DNA of 64,000 nucleotides from Siphonodentalium dalli (lineage: Eukaryota; Mollusca; Scaphopoda; Gadilida; Siphonodentaliidae): contig CP136066.1 of NCBI GenBank assembly GCA_032622095.1, positions 181,944,716-182,008,715 on the forward strand, in the 5' to 3' direction. The translations under genes and the position numbers were made by a program. The notes beneath the pieces are model-generated. The model was given only the letters and a program-made list of their open reading frames with translations. It made no database searches and was not told the DNA's origin. Each line of letters starts with the position of its first letter. Position 1 is the first letter of the stretch. Below, in pieces: positions 47,265 to 59,341 of the stretch.

Positions 47265-47755
47265 TATATTGAACAATTTGTCAACATGAAATGACACATT
47301 TAAAATGAAACTATATTTTTTTCTTGAAACTCTCTTAACATCCTCTTTGACTGTGATAAGGAAGTCAATATTAAATTTTGTTTAACCCCAGCCGTATCAA
47401 GATCATTTTTCCTTGCTAAAATGTGATTATGTGATAACATCGATTTCAAGTTCATCTCAATTTTATACAAAATTTAGTAACCTTCTCCACTAAATTTGAT
47501 TTGAGCCTTGTTAAAGTGTACTCTGATTGTACATTTCGTATATTGCGACTCATTAGAGATCCTCTATTTGTAGAATAAAATTCCTAAAACATGTGAGATA
47601 CCATACATGATATATAAAGTTTGTCTATAAATACCAAACTATGTCATTTTAATTTTAAAATTATTTTTGTCGACAAAATGCTGTTCACACATCATGATTG
47701 ATTCCACAAAGAGTGCATCTATGTGTTTAATTATTAACATTGTTGTCATCTGCAG

Positions 47756-47829
47756 AGAAGCCACTGACGAAAAAGAAGACAGAGTCAGAAGATCTAGAGG
47801 ACTGGCTTGATAGTGTTCTAGAGGCTTAA
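47756..47829 (+). CDS. AVEN: Aven terminal exon 6
   Basis: Residues 370-393 and stop TAA at 47827-47829. It follows TTGTTGTCATCTGCAG and enters in phase 1, so codon 370 (Glu) is shared with exon 5. It encodes KPLTKKKTESEDLEDWLDSV and LEA. Vertebrate Aven ends in an almost identical EELEDWLDSM motif, which makes this exon secure despite its small size and its 6-kb distance from exon 5. No AATAAA was found in the next several hundred bases, so the 3' end is not placed. Confidence 0.93.
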
Positions 47830-48036
47830 ATCCATATGTCTGGGATATCATCATCCACATTACGAAGTTGTCTATAATAACAAGGGACAGACTGGATTAA
47901 TTGTGTTCTAGTGCGTTGAACCATATAAACATACATCAGAGTCAGTGGGAGTTATCATCCAACCTCCAAAGCTAGTAACCTGTGTGAAATTGTGATCGAA
48001 AAGTGACAAAGATTGGCTTGATACTGTTCTAAGGCT

Positions 48037-48285
48037 TTAACCCTTTAATGACTGGAGCTTCCTGAAATTTTGCGAAAGCCCTGTGCCAGTGCATTCTCTT
48101 ATTTATGTGAGTCTCCCATAGGGAGCCTCAACTATATAAGAGAATGCATTGGTCTAACAATATTTACCTTGAACTTGTTAGCCAGTGCATTCTCTTATAT
48201 ATGTGAGGCTCGCATATATAAGAGAATGCACTGGCATAGGATCTTTAATTCTGCACCAGTGCAGCTCCCAACATGAAAGGGTTAA
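48037..48285. mobile_element. TTAA-bounded hairpin MITE
   Basis: TTAACCCTTTAATGACTGGA to CCCAACATGAAAGGGTTAA, with two GTGCATTCTCTTAT hairpins inside. It lies about 200 bp after the Aven stop, possibly in its 3' UTR. Confidence 0.82.
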
Positions 48286-48300
48286 ATCTACAATTTATAG

Positions 48301-48437
48301 TACAGTAATGCTCTAATTAATCGACTCGGGGAGAGCTTTCCGATGAATGGCAACACGCCATATTTCCGACTAAATCCTGAAAGGTTACCCATAATTCTGC
48401 TGTGTTTAAGGAGTCGATTAATTAGAGCATTACTGTA
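48301..48437. mobile_element. pogo/Tc1-like foldback MITE
   Basis: TACAGTAATGCTCTAATTAA and its exact complement at the right end, with TA at both sides. The left inner arm is deleted relative to other copies. Confidence 0.85.
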
Positions 48438-48659
48438 CATATCTACATACGACGGAACATAATTAGTCTTAAGATGGCATCATTCATCCATCAAAGCTCC
48501 TTATAAAGGAAAGGAATGAAGGAAATGTGACAGATATTATATTTTTCTTGGCTTTTATTTTTAAAATACAAACTAAAAGGCTATTCCATATGTTGTGTTA
48601 TTATTTCTCTATTCAACAGACGTACAATGTCATGCTTACCACCGACATCAACTATGACT

Positions 48660-48920
48660 AAATCCTTTGGCACACCCTACAGACTCTAAAATTCATATTG
48701 ATCTTCCAGATGAAGTCATAAAATTTGTCTGAACATCGATAAAAACATGGCCACCGGCAGCCATCTTGGATTTTACTCTTTGCATGACCAAATCCTTTGG
48801 CACACCCTACAGACCACATCACTTATGCAGTCATCACCAAACTTCATATTGATCTTCGGGGTGACGACTAGATGGGAGTTATCAAAAAAAAATTAATTTC
48901 ATTCGAAAACATGGCCGCCA
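48660..48920. repeat. units of the ~160-bp satellite family
   Basis: ACATGGCCACCGGCAGCCAT and CTTTGCATGACCAAATCCTT match the intron 1 array; one and a half diverged units. Confidence 0.7.
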
Positions 48921-49082
48921 GATCACCTCAGGCGGAAAAACTTACCCGATGAAAATCTGCTGCACCTAGGTGTAAAATTTCGTCGAAATCCGCCAGTTTT
49001 ACCCGATTTGACCTTGAATTGATCATTTTCAAGGTCAAGGTCAGGTCGGGGTCACAATTTAACCCGCCCATGACACTTCCCG

Positions 49083-49092
49083 TATATATATC

Positions 49093-49130
<38 letters not shown>
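49083..49130. repeat. (AT)n microsatellite
   Basis: TA/AT run ending TTTAAGG at the start of the SINE. Confidence 0.9.
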
Positions 49131-49133
<3 letters not shown>

Positions 49134-49324
49134 AGGATGTCCCCGTAGCCGAGGTGGTTAGGTCGGGACCGGTTTTCAAGCTTGATTTGGTTTGGGGAAC
49201 ATCTCGATGTACCATTCCGATCGACACATGGCTATTTCGATAAGAAATGAGAATTTGTTCACGCAAATATGAAGCAATGAACACTCATACTGAGTCCGTG
49301 CCTCCATAACTCTGAAATATATAT
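49131..49324 (+). mobile_element. tRNA-derived SINE, internally deleted
   Basis: It begins AAGGATGTCCCCGTAGCCGA with the A-box-like GTAGCCGAGGTGGTTAGG, then jumps to GGGACCGGTTTTCAAGCTTG, lacking the B box. Its tail is the same as in the next copy. Confidence 0.75.
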
Positions 49325-49484
49325 ATATGCCAGTACCAGTAATCGTATGGTCACAGATGCAATTTCGGAGGAAGTGCATTGACATGTTTCCAGAATGGCA
49401 GATCAAGAATTTCGAAGGTAGTGGGTTCGAACCCATGTTCAGACTGATACGCTTCCTAACTCTCGGTGAAAGGGCTTCCTTTTT

Positions 49485-49858
<374 letters not shown>

Positions 49859-50609
49859 ATGATGACATATAGCATACTTACTCATTTTAACTTTCCGCAT
49901 TCCTAATCGCTCCATTCACTGTAACACGTGAAATAATCCCCTCTTCCAAGTTGAGCTACAAGTGTCATTGAAACTTTAATTCTACTTGTGGTATTCCATT
50001 CCCACACTGGGCAATATGCCATGCAGGGGTATGCACCAGTCGACAGCCCAGCTCTTGTTAAATCTTTATTTTTAATCTCTATGACAACTCATAATTATAT
50101 AAATATATACATTTATATACATAATGTTTTGAATACATGTAGTTACATACCGGTATAAAAATTTAAATGCAAACTAAGAAAAGAAGCTGAAGACATCCAC
50201 CAACGAAGAGTACATTTATAGGTGATTCACCAGTCTCTTTCAAAAGCAGATCATAACCATAAGTTTTGTAAGTTTCCTGGGTATAAAATAATAAATATGA
50301 ATCGAAGACCCTTATCTGGAAACGCTTCTATCAATTAATATTGATTTTATTTCAAATGTTCTGGTATAATACATACAATCAATTGGGACAATTTTATGGG
50401 CTATTTTTAGAACAGATCGGCCACTTTACTTCAGGCGATCTCAGATAGAGATACAGTTCTCCTGCTTGCTATGCTCCAAACAGTTCAGCGAGGTTCTGAG
50501 AAACATTCAGAGAGTGACAAATGTCCCTATTGATTATATGTATTATACCAGAAAATTTGAAACTAAACCAATATTAGTGGCTAGAGGTGTATCTAGACAG
50601 GGTTCCTTG

Positions 50610-50858
50610 CAAGCCTTGAAATAGGGTGTCTGTCATTTGCAGAATGAGGTCCCCAGAGGGTGAATTTAGTGATGCTACCCCCGCATAGCGGGCTAGCATC
50701 ACCAAATTCACCCTCTGGGGACCTCTGAGGTGTAAGCAGAATGAGGTTCCCAGAGGGTGAATTTGGTGATGCTAGCCCGCTATGCGGGGGTAGCATCACT
50801 AAATTCACCCTCTGGGGACCTCATTCTGCAAATGACAGACACCCTATTTCAAGGCTTG
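50610..50858. mobile_element. double-hairpin palindromic MITE with 8-bp duplication
   Basis: CAAGCCTTGAAATAGGGTGT to its complement. Exact flanks GTTCCTTG at 50602-50609 and 50859-50866. Confidence 0.92.
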
Positions 50859-50866
50859 GTTCCTTG

Positions 50867-51650
50867 ACTAATATATATTTTTTTTACCCAGGAAACTCTA
50901 TAAAACTTGTTACAGGAAGAGGTAGACCATCTTTAATGTTTCGGAAATCCTGATGCGAATCATTTCTAGGGGGAAATCGGACGTTATTCCGATCAAATTA
51001 GTTTGATTGGGCCAAAAAAAAAGGGTTCTCAGGTGCTGTCGCATTGAATAAAAAGGGCCGCATTAGGCCTTTTTATTGCAATGCCTGATGTTATGACAAA
51101 AAAAACTGACATGCAGGCTTACAACATGAAGTAGATGACTACAATTAAGAAAATGATCAGCTGATCCTCATGCTCTTCTTACAATTAGTCATTGTGAACT
51201 AACTTACACTAATTGTAACTCCATACAATTGAAAGGCGCAGGATTAAATTCAGGATCACATATTATAATGGGGAGGTATCAGTTTTTAGACAAAAATAAC
51301 AGTAGTTAATGTCGGGGGCAATATATAATTTTAGGTAATCCCAGTCATACACTGGTAGTACAATGTCATTTTTATATAAGATTAAATATGCATAACAGTT
51401 CCCTCTACATTTCTGGTTATTACTACACAGAGGAAGGAATCTTTGTCCATGCTTACTATGTGCAGAACAAAATAAAAAATAAAAAAATAAACCCTCCCTC
51501 CCTCATTGATTTGAAAAAAAAATTGCCCGAGAACCAAAACTCTTTTTTTGTAGGGTAAATTCATTTGCAACACTGAAACAACCAACACAGTTGACACTTG
51601 TGAGATGATTTTTTTTTAAAGAAGGATAAATATATTGAAAACGATATTTG
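50867..51650. other. non-coding, no feature seen
   Basis: AT-rich spacer. Confidence 0.35.
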
Positions 51651-51879
51651 TTAACCCTTCCATGACTGGAGCTGCCTAAAATTTTGTGTAAACCCTGTGC
51701 CAATGAATTCTCTTATAAATGCTAGTCTCACATATATAAGAGAATGCATTAGCTGAACAATATTTACCTTGACATTGTAAGCCAGTGCATTCTCTTATAT
51801 ATGTGAGGCTCCATATGGGAGACTCGCATTTATAAGAGAATGCATTGGCACCAGTGAAGCTGCCGTAATGAAAGTGTTA
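51651..51879. mobile_element. TTAA-type hairpin MITE, right end decayed
   Basis: TTAACCCTTCCATGACTGGA at the left; GTAATGAAAGTGTTAG at the right. Two hairpins with CATTCTCTTATA. Confidence 0.75.
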
Positions 51880-51927
51880 GCTGCTGACTAATCACTCTCA
51901 ATGGTTCATGGTTTACAACCTGATCAA

Positions 51928-52036
51928 ATGTAATGCCCTAAACAATCGACTCCTTAACCACAGCAGAATTATGGGTCATTTTTCAGGATTTAGTCAGAAA
52001 TATGGCATGTTGCCATTCATCGGAAAGCTCTCAGTG
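51928..52036. repeat. half of a pogo-like foldback MITE
   Basis: GTAATGCCCTAAACAATCGA to GCCATTCATCGGAAAGCTCT; the other arm is absent. Confidence 0.75.
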
Positions 52037-52298
52037 AGTATAAAAGGAGATTGTCCCATGAATGGCCGGATTTGGTGTACAGTACCCCTTTAAGCAGAAG
52101 TTTCCTGAAGCATCATCTAACATAAAATACATTGTCATGTGTTGCATAAATGATCACATCGTATGGTTAAAAATATCAATCTTGTGCATATAAACATAAA
52201 AATATGGTATCCTCTATGATTTATATTAAAATAGAAAATAGAAAATATACACCTGTAGATATATACGTATCAAGCTTACTCAGTACCTGGCAATTTGT

Positions 52299-52761
52299 TT
52301 AACTCTTTCAGTGCCAGGGGCCGATCTCATCGGCCCTAATTTACGGTCTGTAAAATCGGCCCTAAAAAAAATATTTTTTAGATTTTTTTGGGTTGAATTT
52401 TTTTTGGGTATGCTTAAGCATGCTATAGCGAATTTAAAAACAAACTGGATAATACCTTAGGGGCATGTTATAACTCAAAACTATCACCAAGTATTCAGAG
52501 TAATAATTTTGATGCCCATGAAAAACGTAAGATTCCCTGGCACTAAACTTACAAAATAAGTCTGTTAAAGAATATAAGAAAAAAAACTTTAAAATTGTAA
52601 AAAAAATAAAAAAATAATAACAAATGATGAAAAATTGTTAGGCCAATGCATTCTCTTATATATGCAAGGCGACCTATGGTCGACTCGCATATATAAGAGA
52701 ATGCATTGGCACAGGGTATATGGGTTGATACAAAAATCAGACCTGGCACTGAAAGGGTTAA
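52299..52761. mobile_element. TTAA-bounded MITE, TTTCAGTGCC end type
   Basis: TTAACTCTTTCAGTGCCAGG to CCTGGCACTGAAAGGGTTAA with TTAA at both ends. It contains one hairpin (about 52641-52710) of the shared GCCAATGCATTCTCTTATAT core. Confidence 0.85.
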
Positions 52762-52942
52762 TGTTTGCAAAAGTAGATAAAAATCTTATCTTGAAAAGAC
52801 AAGTATGTACATAGTTTACATAAGTAAAATGCGTGAATCCTTCTTGTCCCCTCTCTCGTACATATAGTTTCTTCATCTGATATTGATATATATATACAAG
52901 ACCACATTTCCATTGTCCACAATTTTAGAACAAAAGTACATG

Positions 52943-53159
52943 TACAGTAATGCCCTAAATAATCGACTCCTTAACTAACCACAGCAGAATTATGGGTAAT
53001 TTTTCAGGATTTAGTTGGAAATATGGCTTGTTGCCATTCATCGGAAAGCTCTCACTGCAAGCTTTCCGATGAATGGCAGCAAGCCATATTTCCGACTAAA
53101 TCCTGAAAATTACCCATAATTCTGTTGTGGTTAAGGAGTCAATTTTGGGCATTACTGTA
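52943..53159. mobile_element. pogo/Tc1-like foldback MITE
   Basis: TACAGTAATGCCCTAAATAA to ATTACTGTA, with a nearly full second arm. The 23-nt phrase after the copy repeats one before it (TTGTCCACAATTTTAGAACA), so the copy may sit in a small local duplication. Confidence 0.85.
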
Positions 53160-54508
53160 CATTGTCCACAATTTTAGAACAAAAGTACATAATAATTTGA
53201 TATTCCAACCAGCATTTATTGTGAAATTTGTTGTTTTTAGACCAAAATTTGAATTGTTTCATACTCATACATCAAATTTTTGGACTGAATGGCAATCACT
53301 TGGAAATTTACAACAATTGAAAAGTTTGATATATGAGTTGGAAAATACCAACACAAAGGGAGAGTAATAGAAATTTCCCAGACTTGGATATATTTGTTTT
53401 CAAGTGGTGTGGGTTAATGCTCCCATTAGAGCCCAGTGGTTGCGTCCCTGTATCTGGCTGGTGTACATGGTGGAAACTTCACTCAGTACATATTTTGCTG
53501 AACATAACAATATATGTTAAATTGTGGACACCAACAATTTTGTATATAACATGAACTGCTTCAGAAAGTCAATCCAATGTCCAGCGACATATTTCATTAT
53601 CACCACATCAGAGTTGAATCTCTGTGAAGATGAACGATTCTATCTTGTGTCAGAAGGAACTCACATCACTGAGTCACATATTAACATTGAGTCTCATTTC
53701 TAAAGCTGACTAGATCTTTCGTCAATCTGTCAGAGTTGTCAGCATTCCTCCATTTGGAGTAGAATATACTAAGCATGTCAATGACAATTTGCAAAGTCCC
53801 ATAGCTTTGAAAGTCATCCGATTCATGTTGAATGATTGACACATTACAGTCGAGATCAAATTGAGCTCACTCCATTCTGAAGGGGGAAACCTCACTCATG
53901 ATTTATTGTGAAAGTCTAATTACAGAGCTGTGTGCGCAGGGTGGGATATATATATATACATATATATACACAGCACAATATAATATCACGTAATTAACCA
54001 TCAGTTAGTATCTAGTTATACTAGTATCAAAGGCTTAAAGGCACGGATGGCCTTCGAAATAGTTATACTAGGTTATGTTATAATTTAGAAATTTATACCA
54101 AATTATGAAAATTTCCTCAAGAGTATAGTAATAGTATAATAATAGTATGGATGCGATATTTTCCCACACTTTCTGTGAGCTGAGCATTTGTTTATATACA
54201 GCACCTAAAGAGTGAGCGATAAGTGAAACACTCAACACTGTGACATTTTTTTAGGAGAGTGATTCACTGTGACCCATTCAACACCAAAATCTTGATTGGC
54301 AATGATTAGCGAGCACTATACCAGTACCTTGGTGGCAATTATAACCAAATTTCACATATTGGGGTCTGTCCGGTTTGAGTGTTTTGCTTATCGCATGCTC
54401 TTTAAGTACTGTACTGTTATTAAATGGCATTTGTTTACATAACACACCATCCGAACATGACAATTACATACTAGTTATGTGATATTTATGATCGGTGTAA
54501 GAACAAGG
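53160..54508. other. non-coding, no gene seen
   Basis: No supported frames. 54170-54390 shares GATTCACTGTGACCCATTCA and GATTAGCGAGCACTATA-like phrases with 58660-58765. Confidence 0.4.
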
Positions 54509-54743
54509 CTTGTCATTTGCAGAACGAGGTTCCCAGAGGGTGAATTTAGTGATGCTATTCCGCACAGCGGGCTAGCAACACCAAATTCACCCTCTGGGAA
54601 CCTCATTCTGCTTAGGCCTTAGCAGAATCAGGTTCCCAGAGGGTGAATTTGGTGATGCTAGCCTGCTGTGCGGGATAGCATCACTAAATTCACCCTCTGG
54701 GAACCTCATTCTGCAAATGACAGGCTCACTATTTCAAGGCTTG
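54509..54743. mobile_element. double-hairpin palindromic MITE, left end lost
   Basis: TTGTCATTTGCAGAACGAGG to CACTATTTCAAGGCTTG. No target duplication because the left terminal bases are missing. Confidence 0.75.
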
Positions 54744-54830
54744 TTTATGGCAGTTTTAACAGATTTGACTATTTTAAAAGCAATACCCATTGCGAAGGCC
54801 ATCTGTATCTTTAATTAAAGGCATAGTCTG

Positions 54831-54836
54831 TTTATT
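54831..54836 (-). terminator. candidate poly(A) signal of the EGF gene
   Basis: AATAAA on the minus strand about 270 nt beyond the TGA at 55104-55106. The first good match downstream. Confidence 0.4.
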
Positions 54837-55103
54837 ATGAAGTGGCATAAAGTTTGCCAAATTTTATTGGGTCTCTTTTACTTATAAGTGACTTCCTCAG
54901 CTAGTGAATTAGTTTTCGCTAAATTAAAGGGCCTGGTTATAGAAATAAAAATGACTGAAACGTTCAGAGATGATATACATTCTGGTCGCACCTGTTCGCA
55001 AAAAAATCTGCAACTAGTCTCAAAGTACTCAGTATATATATGCCACGATCATAGAGGCCTCCCCCTGTGATGTCATGTTATGCTCAGCAGACACATCTGT
55101 CAA

Positions 55104-55333
55104 TCACAACAATTCCCAGGTTTTGAAGTATTTCGTTGTGGGTATCTCGAAGCAGAAGTCTCGTGGTCCCTTCCTATCGGAACACAGCCACATGATAACA
55201 GCGATGCCTATGAGCACGGCTATCGTGAAAAGAATCGCGAGAATTATCACCAAAGATGTCGGGTTGACACTGGATGATCTCGGGCGAATTGGACCGAAGG
55301 GCTGTGTTGGTTTGACAGGTTGCACAGTTGAAC
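55104..55333 (-). CDS. EGF membrane protein, terminal exon: TM helix and tail
   Basis: It follows GTGTCTTCCAG in phase 1 and runs to TGA. It encodes a Pro/Ser-rich stalk (STVQPVKPTQPFGPIRPR), a hydrophobic helix (SLVIILAILFTIAVLIGIAV plus IMW) that spans a membrane once, a stop-transfer SDRKGPR, and a tail of about 25 residues ending KTWELL. With EGF modules on the N-terminal side this makes a type I membrane protein, the EGF part outside the cell. The tail is too short for a Notch-like intracellular domain, and no kinase or adaptor motif was recognised. The joining codon with the previous exon is AGT (Ser), consistent with phase. Confidence 0.85.
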
Positions 55334-55396
55334 CTGGAAGACACAGCATGAATTAGTTTTATATATCCTGCAAGGAATCTCTATTGTTTTCTATTA

Positions 55397-55890
55397 GTGC
55401 CACTTCCTAATGGCGCGTTCGACGCGCGCCGAAAGTGCCAAAACATGCGCACATTTTGGCACTTGTGGCGTGTGCCAAAATCTGGGATATGAGCACGTGT
55501 TTCGGCATGCCGAAAGCACCAAAATGTGCACCATAATGGTGCACATTTTGGCGTTTTCGGCATGCCGAAACATGTGCTAATGACACAAATTTTGGCGTCC
55601 ACCGAATTTGAAAATGCCAAAAAGTGAGCCCATTAGCGCATGTTTTGGCGCACGACGAAATGTGCGACTAATGGCGCTTTTGGTGCACGCCATAACATGC
55701 AATAATATTGCACATTTTGGCAAGTGCTGAAAGCGCCAATATGTGCACCATTAGCACATATTTTGGCACCCGCCGAAAGAGACACAAGTGTCGAAATGTG
55801 TGACTAATGGCGCATGTTTTGGCGCTATTCATAGCGCATGTTTTGGCGCTTTCGGTGCGTGCTGAAATACCATCAGGAAGTGGCCCTAAT
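55397..55890. repeat. dense short-motif block, possible element
   Basis: Many short units of CACATTTTGGCGC, GCGCCAAAAYGTG, CACCATTAG and GGCATGCCGAAA in both orientations, bounded by the inverted GCCACTTCCTAATGG and CCATCAGGAAGTGGC. No coding frame. Confidence 0.7.
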
Positions 55891-56533
55891 AGTATTCCAT
55901 ACTATTGGGCTATGCCCGTATAGAGATTATATTCCACAATTTCAAAACCTGACAACTTTATGTAGTTCTGACAGGGATCTTTATCACATGATAAAATAAG
56001 GAAAGTAATATATTTCTTAGTTAATACATGTACATGTTCCTTAATGTATTTCACAACGTGAAGGTCCCAATTTGAGATTGCATGATTTATGGAAGTTTTG
56101 TAATCTCCATTGTGGGGTGTGGTGGAATCTACTTCCAAGTACATACAGAATGTTTGGTAAATTTGGAAAGAAAGAGAAATATAATTCTGGTAAATTTCAC
56201 ACAGAACCTTGTTTGGCAGATTTTGCTAGAAATTTAAACAGTTTTTATGACAACCATATAACTTGTGGTACATGTTGAAAAAGATTATCGATCAATCACA
56301 TTTTCTTTATGTTTTGCTGCATGCTTCTTATAGATTTTCTCCACCCAAATCAACGTAAAGGACAAAAATTTACGACATCTTTTGTCATACCACCCACTAG
56401 ATTACTTACCATAAGTTTGCCATATTCCACACCTCTGGATTACTTACAATTTTGTTCCATACCATCCCCTGGATTACTTACTGAATGTTTGTCACACCAA
56501 CCATTTGGATTACTAACTACCATTCTTGCTATG

Positions 56534-56677
56534 TACAGTAATGCTCTAAGTAATCGACTTCTTAACCACAGCAGAATTTCTGATGAATGGCAACAAGCCA
56601 TATTTCCGACTAAATCCTGAAAAGTTACCCATAATTCTGCTGTGGTTAAGAAGTCGATTACTTAGAGCATTACTGTA
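56534..56677. mobile_element. pogo/Tc1-like foldback MITE
   Basis: TACAGTAATGCTCTAAGTAA and exact complement, TA at both sides. In the EGF gene it begins 21 nt after a donor. Confidence 0.88.
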
Positions 56678-56698
56678 GTCCCACTCTGAATTACTTAC

Positions 56699-56830
56699 TA
56701 CAATTTTTTCCATACCACCCTTCTGGACAATGACAGTAGTAATCATCTATCCAATCAACACAAAGAGTGTTGAGACATGGTCGTCTTGCGCAGTCATCTA
56801 TGTTAATCTCACAGTTGTGGCCTCGGAATC
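56699..56830 (-). CDS. EGF membrane protein, EGF module exon
   Basis: One hundred thirty-two bases, phase 1 to phase 1, between TAATTTTCAG and GTAAGT. It starts FRGHNC, completing the previous EGF module. It then encodes a full module: NIDDC-ARRP-C-LNTL-C-VDWIDDYY-C-H-C-PEGWYGKN-C. All six cysteines are present, with the normal C4-x-C5 pattern and a G.C end. The D..N/D-type residues before the first Cys are compatible with a calcium-binding EGF. Joins upstream as CPKG|FRGHNC and downstream as KNC|SSTV, so the exon order is self-consistent. Confidence 0.92.
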
Positions 56831-56858
56831 CTGAAAATTAGGTAAAATTATGTACAAT

Positions 56859-57406
56859 ACTCTTATTTAAATTCGCGCAGTACTATTTTTCGCACTCCCA
56901 TTGGTGCGTGAATTTAAAACGTGAGCGAAAAATAGTACGACTCCTAAGTTTAATCTAAACCACAGTCCACAGGAAATACAAGAGGGCTATGTTTCTGAAT
57001 TTACATATTTTATGAACGGTTGAATAGACAATTACGCCTATAAATGTATGCATATATTAACATTCGGCCAACCGCTATCAAGACCCTTGCTCACAATGCC
57101 AAGCGACTAATCATGGTAACACAGACATTGTTGAAATGCTTGTATAAGAAATACTAATATTCCAGGTCGACACAAGTAGTTACTAGTGTATTGTCAGCAC
57201 GGTTGTGTTTTAATAAACACATACTATCTGCAGCAATGACTAAGAACCAAAACTTTCACCAGCTTCAAGATATACGAAAATATCACGGAAATATTGCGAA
57301 AATAGTTTTGTCAGTTTTGAATTCGCGCAGCTATAGATGCGCAAATTTAAAGAGAGCGAATTCAAAACTAAGCGAAAAATAGTACTGTGAAATTTAAATA
57401 CGAGTA
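56859..57406. mobile_element. ~550-bp TIR element
   Basis: TACTCTTATTTAAATTCGCG on the left and the complement of TACTCGTATTTAAATTTCAC on the right. Sub-terminal GCGAAAAATAGTAC appears in both ends, with a local hairpin near each (56872-56935, 57310-57390). Confidence 0.7.
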
Positions 57407-57560
57407 AGCCTCAGTAAAGGGTTCACGAAAACAAACAAAAACGCTATTATGTTATAGTTATATGCTGCAGAAAAACTAGAACTGGTTTGAAATGCAAAAT
57501 CTGCCTGTTCAATAAGTCTACCAGGGCAAACATTATTATTTAAAAGTATTGACATGTTGT

Positions 57561-57988
57561 GGTCTGACATTTGCATAATGAGGACCCCAGAGGGTGAATT
57601 TAGTTATGCTATCCTGCACATTGGGCTAGCATCACCAAATTCACCATCAGAGGACCTCATTCTGCTTAGGCCTCACCTTCTGGGAAATATCTATAGTCTC
57701 AAATTAACATTGTTTTAGTTTATTTTCCCCTTCTGTTCAGTTTATAGATCCCCAATGATGAAATGCACAATCGAGGTGACTAATGGGTGAACATCAATAT
57801 CTTCAACTGGGGAACTTCAATCTGATCCTCAGTCTCTCATAGAAGTTGAGGCATTATAATAGTAAGCAGAATGAGGTCCCCAGAGGGTGAATTTAGATGC
57901 TAGCCCACTATGCGACAGGATGGCGTCACTAAATTCACCCTCTGAGGACACCATTCTGCAAATGTCAGACACAATATTTCAAGGCTTG
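57561..57988. mobile_element. palindromic MITE remnants (two)
   Basis: Hairpins at about 57566-57670 and 57865-57988 with AATGAGGTCCCCAGAGGGTG and ATATTTCAAGGCTTG, separated by diverged sequence. Confidence 0.7.
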
Positions 57989-58378
57989 ATTAATAATTTA
58001 GTACTCTGATTTATAGTGTCTAGACAGGAACCTGCATGCTGCTAACACCGCTGATTGTTTATGAACTTGTCTGCACCAACACTGCAAGGCGGAGTTCATG
58101 CCCCTGCTACGCTGACATGACCACTACCACCACATACATAGAATATGAGCAAATCACTCATCTTTGTATGTAGGACTTTGCTCAGTTATAATTCATTATG
58201 CATTACTCTGAGAAACCGAACGGTCCATATTCATTTGGAAATGGGCTATGAATTGTAAGCGGAAAAACTCTTGAATAAAAAATATTATATTTATTGACGT
58301 ATATATACATGAACGCAGCGGTCAGACCAGCGTAGCGAGGGGACTGAACTCTGTCTTGAAGTTTGGTCTGCATCTTAC

Positions 58379-58489
58379 CTTTGGGGCACTCGCATCTATG
58401 TGTTGAGTCTGGCTGTCTGAGGCACACTCCTTGATTGAAACAGAAATTCCTCCCACATGGTACGTACACTGCACCTGGGTCTGTTACAT
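58379..58489 (-). CDS. EGF membrane protein, EGF exon with linker
   Basis: One hundred eleven bases, phase 1 to phase 1, between ATCTTTCACAG and GTAAGA. It encodes a short linker (VTDPGAVYVP) and the first five cysteines of an EGF module: C-GRNF-C-FNQGV-C-LRQPDSTHR-C-E-C-PKG. The sixth cysteine is supplied by FRGHNC in the next exon. The CECP and FNQGVC patterns are typical non-calcium EGF. The upstream junction with the 62883-63017 exon makes codon AAT (Asn). Confidence 0.9.
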
Positions 58490-58769
58490 CTGTGAAAGAT
58501 GAAGACATCGTTGAGTGAATAGCCACTAGGTATATCTGTCTAAATGATTATATATTTAAATGATATGCACAGCTACAAGGACTAATTTTGCAAACCGTTA
58601 CGATCGCCTTTCGTCTTGGAATAATGCACATACAGTCTGTAATTAGTGTGGGATAAGCAAAACTCTCAAGATCATTGGCGATATTTTCTGGGAGAATGAT
58701 TCACGGTGACTCGATCAATCAACACCGAATGCTTGAGTGGCGATGATTAGCGAGCGCTATAGTGTACAG

Positions 58770-59235
58770 GGACGTATCGACCCGGGGTGGGTTTCTCACC
58801 TCCAACTTTGGTCAAAATGTTCAACAGTTGGAAATTCAATCGTTAGTTGGAAATTTCAGATCAACAATTGGTAAAAATTGTTCTCGTACATTTTGATTTT
58901 CCAACAATTTATTAGTGGGGAATATGTTGGCCGAACCATTGTCGGCCCGGTGTGTCCTGCACGATCCCTCTCCAATTGCTAAGCAAACATTGCTAATAAA
59001 TTTAAGAAAGACAAATCGGACCACTGGATGCTAAGATATTACAATTTCAGGTTCAGATCTCAAATTTTCTCCCAGTGGATCATGTCCCTCCCCAGGCCGG
59101 TGGCCAGCCAAAGACTACTGGTCAATTCAGAATATAGCCTACCAACCATGCTTGTGATATACCATGTTGGAAAAATCAGAGCCCAAGGGGGTGTGCAAAT
59201 GGAATTTGTTGGAAGGTGTTTGCGGTTGCAAATTC
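58770..59235. repeat. GTTGGAAATTTC-type repeat
   Basis: GGGACGTATCGACCC, AACAGTTGGAAATTCAATCG, and later CAAATTCCAAGGTGGACGCC; the same phrases as in 12600-13545 and 14676-15994. Confidence 0.6.
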
Positions 59236-59341
59236 CAAGGTGGACGCCGATTATCCAAATCTTGATCGCTATATATAACTATGCATGAATCGCCGCGACA
59301 CACCATGGATCACCGGTATTCACCGCAAATCATACATATGA

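Larger units (their letters stand above)
41497..47755 (+). other. Aven intron 5
   Basis: About 6.3 kb. It includes the triplicated donor, two palindromic MITEs, a ~155-bp tandem, nested hAT elements, a 165-bp tandem and a hairpin-ended element near 46200-47264. It closes with TTGTTGTCATCTGCAG. Confidence 0.75.
55334..56698 (-). other. EGF gene, last intron
   Basis: Contains the 'TTTTGGCGC' repeat block, a region without features, and a foldback MITE 21 nt past the donor. Confidence 0.7.
56831..58378 (-). other. EGF gene intron
   Basis: Carries an element with TACTCKTATTTAAATT ends (56859-57406) and two palindromic MITE remnants. Confidence 0.7.
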
